A stretch of DNA of 64,000 bases from Melanopsichium pennsylvanicum (taxonomy: Eukaryota; Basidiomycota; Ustilaginomycetes; Ustilaginales). The notes under the pieces were generated by a model. That model was not told where the DNA came from. It made no database searches and saw only the letters and a program-made list of their open reading frames with translations. Location: contig OAPG01000013.1 of NCBI GenBank assembly GCA_900208305.1, positions 186,001 through 250,000 of the forward strand, in the 5' to 3' direction. The position numbers and the translations under genes are program-made. This document shows positions 11,201 to 21,700 of the stretch, piece by piece; the first letter of the stretch is position 1, and the number at the start of each line of letters is the position of its first letter.

Positions 11201-12133
11201 CACGCCAAGTTGCGGTGATAATCACACTGCATCTCTCACCTCTTCCCCCACTCACCTCTGACCCGACTCCAGCGTCAACGCAATAGCGTTCACTTTTCTT
11301 GCACATTGTTGGTACCTTCGCCGCCAAGCAGGACTGCCGTTGTTCGCCGACATCACACACATTCCCCATCGTTGCATACACCAACACCTGCTCCTGTACA
11401 CGACTTCCGCCGATAGGCATAGTCCCTCAAAGGTAAGCAAAGACCATTTCGGCATTCCTTCCCTCGTCCATCGCACGTGCCAACACCATCCGACATCTCT
11501 TTCCGGTGTCATATAGACTGGACGCGTCTTACGGCCACCGCATCGCCCTTAGAAACACCTCAGCTCGCCTCGCTCTCTTCAATCGTGGCACTTCCACAAC
11601 CACATCAGCGTCGGATCACTTGATCAACTAGCACCATCCTCCTCGCACCGCATCCTCGCTGCAGTGGTCGCATGTCAATCTGACACGGGAACCAAAGCTA
11701 TTCGGCTGGGGCGTATCAAAAGAGGCATACACCTGCTGTTTTGTTGACGTCGACCACCCTCCGCTGTCATCCAGCGCCAGGTAGACATCGCGCCGGGCTG
11801 TTCCTGACTTCCTCGGCGATTCAACGTATCATCCTTTCGCAAAGGACTCTTTGCAATCAAGTGCTTCAGATCTCGTCGGACAACCACATAAATTCCGTCC
11901 TCCGACAGCCGCAGCCACCCCCAGTCACATTCGCTGCCACGCCGGTCAGTCTTGTTTCTGGCCATCTTTACTGATTCTTCTGCTCCCATTCGTTTACCCT
12001 CCTCCTTTGTTCTCTGGCCTCCGTTAACTCCGCCTCTCTCTTCTTCCCACCATCCCTTCGACGATCGAAACCATCCACGAATTGCATTGTCTCGTGTCTG
12101 ATCGGCTTCGACGACCGCTCTGCACCGACCTCG
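8221..12133. other. Long intergenic region with no firmly supported gene
   Basis: This 3.9 kb stretch separates TEF3 from the GATA factor. Short open frames occur on both strands, but none matches a family I know. The best of them, on the minus strand at about 10171-10786, is treated as a separate finding. A short CTG-type repeat of six units lies near 11019-11036. From about 11000 to 12133 the plus strand becomes rich in C and T, as expected of a long fungal promoter or leader. A good splice-donor-like GTAAGC occurs near 11432, so a 5' UTR intron is possible. TACTGTA/TACAGTA words occur at 9886, 10695 and 10943. Confidence 0.5.
11184..11416. promoter_or_regulatory. Cluster of HGATAR sites upstream of the GATA factor
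   Basis: Three sites fit the AreA/Nit2 consensus HGATAR: TGATAG on the minus strand at 11184-11189, TGATAA at 11216-11221 and CGATAG at 11411-11416. They lie about 0.7-0.95 kb before the start codon. Their placement suggests autoregulation or GATA-factor cross-regulation, but six-base sites are common by chance and there is no direct proof. Confidence 0.3.
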
Positions 12134-15100
12134 ATGCACCGTTTCACTTCCATTCTGCCTGGCACCCCGCCTCAATCCGGTATGACAACGCCGCTCACAG
12201 AAGATACGCCTATCTCAAAGCACAGTCTGAACAAAAGGATTTTCTCCGACATCCGTGTCACCGCGACTGAATCGGACCCTGCCAAAGCAAAGACTGCCAG
12301 GTCCCATCCAGAGGTCGTATCGCAGCTATTGCGTATGGCTGAAGATAAGCGAACTCAAAATCCAACCAATTCACGGAGCAGTCGACCCTTATCGTACTAC
12401 GACTCAAGCGAGAGCAACCCACCCACGCCTCCAGGGCCTGAAGGTCATTTCACAGTCTCCGGTATTGGCTCCGGCCATCGCCACTCAGCTTGCACTTCAG
12501 CCATGTCGCAAGGTCCGTCGGCACCGCAGATGTCGCTGCTTTCACAGGCAATGCAGCAACATCTCGCACGTCAGCAGACAAAGAACGAACAGAACACGAT
12601 CAACAGCGCAGCTCATACTCCCAATGGATCGGCTCTGCCGTCGCCTGCCTTGGCTGGTCCGGGCTCCCCGTTTCTCTTTCAGGGCGCGCCTGGCTCGGAC
12701 ATTGGCGCTCGCCCTCAATTCACACACCAGGGCAGCTTTGGCGCCTCAACTGCGCAGATGCAATCTTTCGGGTCCTATATGAGCCAGGGTCACAGCCGCA
12801 GGACGAGTGGTTATGCAACCAATCCACATTCCGCTGCTCCTAGTGCCGGCCCCTCGCGTTCTTCTTCGCCTTCCCGAAGCGGTCATTCTAACGTCATGTC
12901 ACAGAGTGCTCACGGGTATGGTCAGAATCAGCATCCAGACGCAGGTGCAGAGTACGGCTCTACATATGGCAGCTACCAGACGCAGAACGAATTCGTTCCG
13001 CCGCCTCAGGTGGGTACGCACGTGAGCGCCGCACCAACGACAAGCCCATGGAACAACCAGCCCGGCTTGGCTTACGTGCAAACACCCCAAAACTCGTACC
13101 TACCTCAGCAAACGTCGATGATGCCTCCTACCGGCTTTCAGCATCAAAGTCGACCGCAGCATTCACAGCAACAGCTACAGCTACAGGAGCAGCAGCAGCA
13201 GCACATGTTACATTCTGGCCAACAGCCATCGCAATTCAGCAGCTACCGTGGCGCACCAGACACACTCTTATCACCTGAAGCAGTTTCTACCGAGTTTGCT
13301 GGCTTCTTTGCGCCTCCGAACGCAACGACAATGGCGGCAGGGCCTGGCCCTCAGGGTTTTGGCTCAGCTGCAACTCAACAGCGTGGCAGTGTCAGCCGCC
13401 AATCAACAGCCGAGACCCGATCTCGTCAAAGCACCGGCGTGACGGAAGATTTCAGCTTAACGGCAATACCCGGCAACCTGACTATGAGCCGCCGAGGTTC
13501 CGCAGGTGCAGAAGATGCGGAGGAGGACCAAGACCTAGATCCCGACCAGATGGCTAAGAAAGATCCCCTTGCTACACAAGTCTGGAAGATGTATGCCAAG
13601 CAACGGACACAATTACCCAACGGCGCTCGCATGGAGAATCTTACGTGGAGGATGATGGCCATGACGCTTCGCAAGAAGAAGGAGCAGGAAGCAGCGGAAG
13701 CCAAAGCGGCACAAGAGGCGCAGCCTAGCAATGCAAGCAGGAGCCATGCTTCCAGCGCACGTCAGTCGCCGACGCTCTCATCAAAATCGACCGCCGACTC
13801 TCGAAGGAGCAGTGGATCATTCCCAGGAGATGCGGCCGCCTTTGCGGGTGGCTTCACTGCAATTCAACCGGGAGGTGCTGATGGCGCGGAGCAGCACTCT
13901 CGCGTAAAGGGCAAGACTCGCTTTGCTGAGGTCATCCAACAGGAAGAGGAGGAACGTGGACGACGAGGTCGCAGTCCACGGACTCCAGAAAGTGCGGCGA
14001 CGCCAGCTGGTGCCGTTGATATCGTCGATTGGAGGATGAAGAGCAAGAGCCGCTCCCGTTCACGCTCTGTGAGCGCTATGGACGTCGACTGGCGTGGTGT
14101 CAGCCGCTCACGATCTCGTGCTCCAATGCGTATGGACACCATCGACGACGAGGGTGTTATGGACAGCGCCGGCATGTTCAGTCGATCTGCTCCGAACGCC
14201 AATGCTGGAGCGCCATTCAATTTCGCCGATCTGGATGCGTTCGGAGATACTGACAACTTTGGCGCTTTCGACAGCGCTCTCGATACTGACCACTTTGCTG
14301 AGCTGCTTCGGTCGAATGGACAAGACAGCTTCCAGATGCCAGGGAGTACAGATGCTGGAGGCAGTGCAAGCTTTGATGTAGGATCAGGCGCCCATGGTAG
14401 TTCGCAAAGGACGTCGAGCGCGGTACGCAAGGCTCAAATCCAAACAGCGTTCCGCAAAGCAGCTCACACGGACCTGTTCGGCGCTGATCATGATGCATGG
14501 TATGAGGCTGCTGAAGCCTCGCACAAAGCAGCTGAATCGAAGAAAGCGAGCTTGGACTTGGCGTCCATTGGAGCGGCCAACAGCTTCGGTGCTCCCTTTT
14601 CGACCCTGGACAGTATTCCTGGTATCGGAGACTTTGTCGGCATCGCCGCCAATCAACATCCCGAGTACGGTTTCTTGCCCCGATTGGTACGCAAGACAAG
14701 TTTCGATCACAAGGTGAGGGAGAGGAGCATCTCACGGGGTCCTCGAAGGGACCAGCTTGCTGCCGAGGCAATGAACAATCGAAAGCGTCCTTTCCGAGAT
14801 GATGTGTCACCGGCTCGACCAGCCATGCAAATGCCCATCACGATCGATCAGCGCATTGCTGCTGGTCTGTCTCGCAATCTCGCTGCGCTTGGCTCGCGTA
14901 GTGCCGGTCCATCGATGCTTTCGAACTTGCCCACCACATCATTCGATTTTTCGGTACCCCAACCAGCCGGACTTAACCATCAACAGATGCCGATGGGCTC
15001 GACTGCTCGTGGCAACGAGGCAACGACTGATTTCGATAGCCTACTTGAGTCGCTCGCGTCCCAAGCTGGCACGCCTCTACCGAGTCCAGCGACAAACTTG

Positions 15101-16246
15101 ATGGCAGGTGCCAGTGCTTCGCCCCAGACCGCACTCGGGAGTGGCTCCGGCGCTTCGCCCATCACTCACACTGGCGGTTCATCCAATTCGATGGCCAGCA
15201 ATTTGCAGGTTGGGGCACAAAACTCGTCTGATGTGGAGGCCATAATGAACATGTTCTACAACTCGGACGCAGGAATGGGTGGACAGCAGCCGTCATTCAC
15301 CCACATCAACCCGAATCAGGTTTTCGGAGGAGGACCGATGGATGTAATGACAGGCTCGCTGGGCAATTTGGCAGGATCTGAAGACGAAGCATCATCTCAA
15401 TGGACGTACAGCCCAAGTAGCAGTGCACCTTCGAACGCCGCCACGCCGCCCGGATTGCAACAAGCACAGTATCAATCTTCACCCTTGGCTGGTAACTTCC
15501 GACGCGAGCCTCCCATCGCACCAGAGCCGGTTGTCTTCACATCTTCACGATCGAATGCTTCACCAAGCATGCAGGCGATTCAGAAGGCTGCTGCGCTCAG
15601 TGAGGCATCGAGGGCGAAGAAGATGGGTCCCTTGCCGGGCGGACCCGCTCCTGCCCCTGGTCCGCCAAACGGCATTCCTGCACGATCCGCCTCTGGCTCC
15701 GGCCCCTCCTCAGGCAGTAGTGTAAATCTCAAGGATCTCCCTTCAGCAAGCTCCATGGCCACAGCAGACCCGCCTACTGTCTGCTCCAATTGTCATACCA
15801 CCAAGACCCCTCTTTGGCGCCGCGACCCTGAGGGCCAACCTCTCTGCAATGCATGTGGACTTTTCCTCAAGCTGCACGGCGTAGTTCGTCCGCTTTCGCT
15901 CAAGACAGACGTAATCAAGAAACGCAATCGAGCCAGTGGCGCGCAGAGGAACGATGCGAGGGGCAGAGCTCCGATCATCGGCGGCAGCGGAGGCAATGCT
16001 AACATCGCACCCGCCGGCACTGCTCCGGGAGGTGGCGTGGGAAAGAGTGGCGTGGGTGGCACACAAGGATCGGCACCCGGCCACGGGGGAAGGGCTAGGA
16101 CCAACACGAATGGCGGTGGAGTGACTGGAATACGAACGGGCAATGTACCTATTGCTCCGGCGCCAACCCCGCCCGTCTCAAGTCCGGGCAGCACCGGGTT
16201 ATCTGGAGGTCCTACTAAGGTCGAGATGAAGAGACAGAGGAAGTGA
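12134..16246 (+). CDS. nit2: AreA/Nit2-type GATA transcription factor (nitrogen regulation)
   Basis: The protein has 1370 residues. The DNA-binding domain is a single type-IV GATA zinc finger, C-X2-C-X17-C-X2-C, with cysteines at 1217, 1220, 1238 and 1241, followed by the basic tail that contacts the DNA backbone. A second conserved block at about 477-518 ([19 protein letters not shown]) matches the short fungal DUF1752 domain found N-terminal in AreA/Nit2 proteins. Together these two blocks identify the global activator of nitrogen-catabolite genes rather than a blue-light or iron GATA factor. The rest is low-complexity: Ser/Pro-rich segments, a Gln-rich run near 343-356, an Arg-Ser stretch near 635-660 and a Gly-rich C-terminus. 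It acts in the nucleus. The ATG at 12134 opens a frame with no internal stop. HGATAR sites lie upstream. The symbol is by family analogy. Confidence 0.9.
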   Translation: MHRFTSILPGTPPQSGMTTPLTEDTPISKHSLNKRIFSDIRVTATESDPAKAKTARSHPEVVSQLLRMAEDKRTQNPTNSRSSRPLSYYDSSESNPPTPPGPEGHFTVSGIGSGHRHSACTSAMSQGPSAPQMSLLSQAMQQHLARQQTKNEQNTINSAAHTPNGSALPSPALAGPGSPFLFQGAPGSDIGARPQFTHQGSFGASTAQMQSFGSYMSQGHSRRTSGYATNPHSAAPSAGPSRSSSPSRSGHSNVMSQSAHGYGQNQHPDAGAEYGSTYGSYQTQNEFVPPPQVGTHVSAAPTTSPWNNQPGLAYVQTPQNSYLPQQTSMMPPTGFQHQSRPQHSQQQLQLQEQQQQHMLHSGQQPSQFSSYRGAPDTLLSPEAVSTEFAGFFAPPNATTMAAGPGPQGFGSAATQQRGSVSRQSTAETRSRQSTGVTEDFSLTAIPGNLTMSRRGSAGAEDAEEDQDLDPDQMAKKDPLATQVWKMYAKQRTQLPNGARMENLTWRMMAMTLRKKKEQEAAEAKAAQEAQPSNASRSHASSARQSPTLSSKSTADSRRSSGSFPGDAAAFAGGFTAIQPGGADGAEQHSRVKGKTRFAEVIQQEEEERGRRGRSPRTPESAATPAGAVDIVDWRMKSKSRSRSRSVSAMDVDWRGVSRSRSRAPMRMDTIDDEGVMDSAGMFSRSAPNANAGAPFNFADLDAFGDTDNFGAFDSALDTDHFAELLRSNGQDSFQMPGSTDAGGSASFDVGSGAHGSSQRTSSAVRKAQIQTAFRKAAHTDLFGADHDAWYEAAEASHKAAESKKASLDLASIGAANSFGAPFSTLDSIPGIGDFVGIAANQHPEYGFLPRLVRKTSFDHKVRERSISRGPRRDQLAAEAMNNRKRPFRDDVSPARPAMQMPITIDQRIAAGLSRNLAALGSRSAGPSMLSNLPTTSFDFSVPQPAGLNHQQMPMGSTARGNEATTDFDSLLESLASQAGTPLPSPATNLMAGASASPQTALGSGSGASPITHTGGSSNSMASNLQVGAQNSSDVEAIMNMFYNSDAGMGGQQPSFTHINPNQVFGGGPMDVMTGSLGNLAGSEDEASSQWTYSPSSSAPSNAATPPGLQQAQYQSSPLAGNFRREPPIAPEPVVFTSSRSNASPSMQAIQKAAALSEASRAKKMGPLPGGPAPAPGPPNGIPARSASGSGPSSGSSVNLKDLPSASSMATADPPTVCSNCHTTKTPLWRRDPEGQPLCNACGLFLKLHGVVRPLSLKTDVIKKRNRASGAQRNDARGRAPIIGGSGGNANIAPAGTAPGGGVGKSGVGGTQGSAPGHGGRARTNTNGGGVTGIRTGNVPIAPAPTPPVSSPGSTGLSGGPTKVEMKRQRK

Positions 16247-17340
16247 GCCGTCATCTATCCATCCAGAAGATGGTGGCCTATAATTGTCAGGTTGTTACAG
16301 TGGTCGTCATAGTTTATTCTACATAATGCAATGGTCAGGCGATACTTCATCACACTATCTCTCCCAGTGTCATGATCAAATGTGACTCTCTCTACACGTG
16401 GTTAAAGCTGTGATGTTGAGAACGCTGCCTCTGGCAGAATTAAAGTACAAAAGCATCCAATTTTTGATTTTGTAGTCTCTGCACTATCTCTTTGGGTGCG
16501 CAATGATCCATTTGGTGATGCCGTTCCACTCACCACTTTGCTGTGCGTTGGAAGTGAAGCTGTGGAGCTGATTTGAAGACTCTGTGGACCATTGCGTTCG
16601 TTTTCACGTGTTTTGGCGTGGTCTCATAGCTCGATTTGACATGCCAAGCTCGCAGAAGACCTGGAGGGTTGTCGAAAAGGGCACGCCTGGCCATCATATG
16701 TGTCACCTGTGAATCTTTTATAATATGTGGCACACTAATTCAGAGTTGACAAACGTTCAAGAGGGCCTTGGTGACATCAAAATACATTGCCGCAATTTTA
16801 TTTTTGTTTTTCATGTTTTACAGGGAGTGATGCAGGGTCCCCCTATCCCGGCCTAGCACTGTGTGGTTGGGCATGAAGGATGTGGTTACCCAGCCCTTGG
16901 CACCTCCTCTTCTCCTAAGAACGAGAGTATCATGGATGGAAGCCTAAGACAGTCATGCTTTGCATGGATAACGCTGGATTCATGTGACGGTAGCTGAGGC
17001 GAAATAAGCCAGAGAACAGGCTGGTTGGTTTGTAGTCACCATCACCACTACCGCCAACCCTGTCTACATCGGTCAGCAATTCTCCTCATTGGATCGTTCG
17101 TTGAAATTGGCAAAGAAACTTGAAGCTTGCCTTCAACTCTACATGAATAGCGAAAAGAGGCTCTCAGCTCGGTGAAGCCATGAACATTGCAAGATTATGC
17201 ATTTACTCAGAGCAAACCAGTCGTCAGGGACAAAGCAAGTATGCGCTCTCGTGCTGTTCACACTCACAGTGAGCCCTCAAGCCGTTGACCTACCCATGAC
17301 CATCACCCATTCCCCAGGCATTTGATCGTATTTCACCCAA
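16247..17340. other. Intergenic region, no gene seen
   Basis: This is the 3' flank of the GATA factor and the 5' flank of the broken PLC-like gene. Only short, unconvincing frames are present. Short T-rich runs occur at 16797-16820. I see no recognisable element. Confidence 0.5.
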
Positions 17341-18313
17341 AACAACCCAAATCCAACCATTCGAGCGCTCGATCCCGACCTGACCTTCTCAAACGTCTCG
17401 TACGCCGAAGTGGTAAAGATCGGAGCACACGGCAGCATGGCTATAGGTCCACACATAGTCGACAATCAATGTACCTCGGTCACCGCTCAGCTCGACCTTG
17501 GTATTCGTCTGCTCCAAGCGCAAGTTCATCCTTGGAGCCCTTCCTCTGATTCCAATCCTAGTGGAATCTCTTTGTGCCATATTAGCTGTTACTCGCAAAA
17601 TGTTGGATATCTCGAATCTTGGCTGAAAGAGGTTTTCGATGGGATGGACCAGCATCCTTCCGAAATCGTTACGCTGTTACTGACCAATCCGGAGATGGCA
17701 AGCGTTGATGATTGGGCGGCAGGTTTCGAGTCGCTAGCTGCGTACGATAGGGCGTACACATCACCTCTACCAGACATTTCCAAGAAAGACTGGCCGACGT
17801 ATGGAGACATGAGGAGTACGAACAGCATATTGGCGATCTTTCCAAATTTCGCTATATCATGAATGAGTTTGGGAACGTCTGGGAGAATCCCTACAATCAG
17901 ACGAGCCTGCCCTTCAAGTGCAGCGTAGATAGAAGAAAGAATCCGATGGATCGACTTGGTCTGATCAATCATATCTTAAACGATGAGGTGGTCGGGACGG
18001 GCATCAAGTATGCGGACAAGGATCTCTTGGAAAAGTTGATGGCGCGATGGGTGAAATGGGTGTAATCAGAAACTCCAACAACCGTACCCAACAGCATGGT
18101 GGAGCACGACCAACGTTTGTACTAGCCAACTTTTCGAATGTGCCCAAACAAGATGGTCCGGTGGTCGCAGCAAACATCCTGAACGATATCACAGATGCTG
18201 ATACTGTGGCTAACGCGCCGTTCACTTCAGCAGGGCTAAACAAAGAGGCTCAGTATAGATTGCTGATCAAGATACTGATGCCGACCTTCATGACAACTTT
18301 CGTGATGATGTAG
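17341..18313 (+). pseudogene. Broken PI-PLC X-domain-like protein gene
   Basis: Three pieces of one fungal PLC-like phosphodiesterase family follow in order but in three frames. Piece 1 (17341-17813) holds the family blocks: GAHGS, VDNQ.., QLDLGIRLLQAQ.H, LCH.SC and PSEIVTLLLTN. Piece 2 (17817 to about 18045) continues with YIMNEFGNVWENPY, C.VDR and LINHILN. Piece 3 (18047-18313) carries RPTFVLANFSN....AANILN. Between pieces 1 and 2 the usual block for the Arg-Val-Val-hydrophobic-Asp segment is missing, which fits a deletion near 17813 that also shifts the frame. Between pieces 2 and 3 the frame changes at a GCGCG near 18042, fitting a small duplication. An in-frame stop also lies at 17323, just upstream of the homology. 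No good intron boundaries explain the shifts. Functional members are usually secreted or membrane-bound. Unusual introns or assembly errors remain possible. Confidence 0.6.
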
Positions 18314-18704
18314 CATATACGACAATTTACTTTGGTGTAAATGAAATAAAATTCCGTTGTACTTCATTTTTAAGGGGGCAAGAAGAGCCACGCGAGCAGC
18401 TTTCTATCTTTGCAGCGCCTCGTCAAGAAATCTTCCAAAATGTGAGATCGCGAGAGGATATTGGCGAAGAAAATCCAGCCGCCGCACGGTTCAATGGATC
18501 TTTGTCGACTCGCCTGTCATGTTCCACACTCCATCTTCCCTTCTTTGCTTCTTTTCTCGAACATTCACAAGGTGTCCCACCTCGACTCCTCGCCCTACAC
18601 CAATCCGGACCTCTACAAATCTAGAGAGTCATATTTGGGCTGAGGAGGAAGTATAAGTCATATCATCAATACCAACCCACCGACCTTCGTGTTGCTCTCC
18701 CATC
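18314..18704. other. Intergenic region upstream of TRS120
   Basis: About 390 bp lie between the broken PLC-like gene and TRS120. The second half is C/T-rich, as expected of a promoter or leader. I see no gene in it. Confidence 0.45.
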
Positions 18705-21700
18705 ATGGCCTCCCCCGGCCTTCCTCAACACCAGAGCGAGCAAGCTTTCCACCCAGCCCCAACGCCTTCCCCAATAGGCGGACGCAGCTTTATCGACCAT
18801 GCAAGGCTTCGCATTCTACTTTGTCCCGTCGGAAATGTCTCCGAATCCGATTTCGCCAAATGGTGCGACTACGTGAGGTCATTCGAGACGATCCGTTTGT
18901 CCGACCTTCCTTCCTCATGCGCCGCTCGGCGTCGAGCTGCCTCTCACACTACTGCTTCTGGCACCAATGCTCCTTCCTCTTCCACTTCACCAATGTTGCA
19001 GACTGGAGAGGTACACCTGTCATTTGTGACGAGCTACGACCCCGACCATGCCTTTTTAGCACCATTCAACATGCATCGTCAAGTCCTGGGAGCACTCGGT
19101 TTAGCCACGTATAGCAATCGCGCCATGAATAGGCATGAAATTGAGGCAGCACCGGCGGGGCTGAGGGAGATGCATCCTGGAGCGCTGGTGCATAGAGTAT
19201 TTGGGTTTGATAGTGGAGCCAAGCGGCCCGAGACGGTCGACTTGAGCTCTATAAAGAACGTAGTTGCAGCCAAAATCAATGCTGCTCAGAGAAGCCCCTC
19301 ACCGCTATTGGCAGAGGCAGATCTTTCAGCTGATACGGCAAGCGTACAAAACAGTAATGCGGCATCAGCGTCACCACAACTTCCGGCGGACAGCGACACA
19401 GCGGGATTCTCTGCACAAAGAAACGGCGGACTCATGATCTTCCCCGCCGTACGCAAGGATGGAAAGGATGTGCGGTTCTATCTCAAAACACTGTTGGCGG
19501 AACTGGTGGGCAACATCCTAGACGGCTTAGATCATATTGTCACCGGGCTTGAAGGAACTCTATTAGAAACACCTCGGGAAACTCTTGATGGCATCACTTC
19601 TCACAACCGACAATCGACCACATCAACCGCTTCAACCGCTTCGATGAGCTCCTGGCTCAGCAAAACTTCCGCGGCGGCAGGACTAGGAGCTCGAGCGTCG
19701 AGCCTGTTCACAGCCTTCTCTAGCAACTCCGGTGATGCTGAAACCGGCAAGTCCACCCCTACCTCCTCCAGAACTTCTTCAGCGATCGGCGGAGGAACCC
19801 ATCCTTTCGACCTTGCATCTCCTGGCTCATCCACTTCGTCACCAACAGGCGAAAACACGACGAGGAGCAAGATACTTGCAGCAAATGCAGGCAAGAAGTC
19901 CTCGAATGCAGCGTCGAAACGCATTACATCGTCCGCAGGGACCGGCCCAACTGGCACGGGCAGATATTCTAAAGTCAAAGCCGACCTCCACCTGCTGGAG
20001 GGCAATCTCTGGGCCGCCCTCGAGGGCTATTCCTCTGCTCTGACAGCGCTAGGAAAGGAGAGAGCTCTGGCTGGTGGACAGGACGCTGTGTGGTTCGCTA
20101 GTGCCTTGGAAGGGTTTTCAGTCGCTCGAGTGCTCGTCAGCCGTATGGGTGGGATTGTGCTTGAGAAGGCGCCTAACTTTGATCTTCCCTGGAATTCTAC
20201 CTCGACAAAAGATAAAGCAAAGGAAAACGAGAAAGATGGAATCCCTCGACCCTACTCTAAACAAGCTTGGGGCGAGATCGCCGAGGCTTACACGATTGCT
20301 GTGGTTATCTGCAGCAAGTGTCTGGCCCCGCCGAGTGTGCTGCTAGAGCCAGTGAGGTCAGTGACGAACGATAGTCCGAGAGACTACACACATCCTCTGG
20401 TGCATGCATCAGCGTGTACTCAATATGCGAGGTTTCTACTGGCGGTTTGGGCTAGCGGTGGCTGGAATGGTGAGTGTTTCGATCAGCTGGTCTATGGCGG
20501 TGTGCCTCCCGCACTTGCAGAGGAGAAGCCAAGCAATGCGATGTACCTGCACTTGACCTCCATCTCCGGGATCGCTCGACACGACATTGCAGCAGCCGCA
20601 TCCTCGGCCTTGTCCCACTCGATCATTGCACTCAAATCAACGGATCAGATCACACTTCTGAGCACCCTCACTGCCATCTTTGGATGTATCGGATTTTCAC
20701 GCAGAGAAGCACATCTGCTGAGGCAGCTGCAAGCAGTGATTGTGGGGTTGCTCGTCAAGGTAAAGAAGGTAAGTGCTAGACCTGCGACTACGGCGAGCTT
20801 GCCAGTGCAGCAGATCGAAGTTGGAGAGACGGAGTTGGTGGGCAACATTGTTGCTCAGACCACATGGGATGGTTTGGGAAGGGGCCCTGAGGCAGTGCTC
20901 GTCTTGGCTTTACAAGTATGTGAGACGTATGGTATTCATGTGGAGGTGGATCCATTGCAGAATATCCCTCCATGGCACATCCTTTCGAAAGCCACCGAAG
21001 GCTTGAAAAGTGCCTATACCTCACCTGCCATCGGTGCCTCGGAAGGTGGATTTGCTCCCAACATTGCAACCCCGGACAGCATGATCAAGGCTAAAGAATC
21101 AGGAGAGGTATTGACGCCGTTGGAGATAGCCCAGGAGGCGCCGTTTGGTTGGAAAGAGCAGCAACTTACGCTACTCAAAGAAACCATCTCGATCGCCGAA
21201 CTGCTCTCTGATTTCGTGGCCATGGCCTTTTTCTCTGCGATCCTCCTACGAGACTTTCATTCTCTTCTAGGCCCGGAGGATCAGAGGGATCTGATGGTAG
21301 GGATGCAGCGAAGCGTGCAATCTGCACGTTGGGCCGGAGCGCAAGATTTGGCAGTGAAATACTGGGGTCCGGCCGAACCCTTATGCTCACTGGAACTGCT
21401 GCCGCTTCCAACCGAGCGGATGCCTGTAGAGAGGAACGCAGAACTTTTATTCCCGAAGGAAAAGGCGGGGCAAATAGAGAAGGGCGTGGCAGGGTTGAAC
21501 AACCCGTTTTTCTGGAACCCCTCTTCCACTACCGCGGCAGGGAAAGCAAGAGCAGTAGCAGTGCAGGGAGAGGAGATCGTCGTAATGGCGACGCTTCAAA
21601 ATCCTTTTGCGGTCGAGCTGCATATCGACACACTCCTCCTTGTCGCCGAAGGTGCCGGGTTTGTCGCTGTCGAAACCGAACGAGTCTCTATTCCGCCATT

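Noticed and set aside
14217..14810. 197-codon minus-strand frame inside the GATA factor
   Set aside because: It is antisense to a low-complexity coding region and has no family resemblance.
17760..18060. Introns as an explanation for the frame changes in the PLC-like gene
   Set aside because: No donor and acceptor pair of usual length restores the frame, and a conserved segment is missing at the first break.
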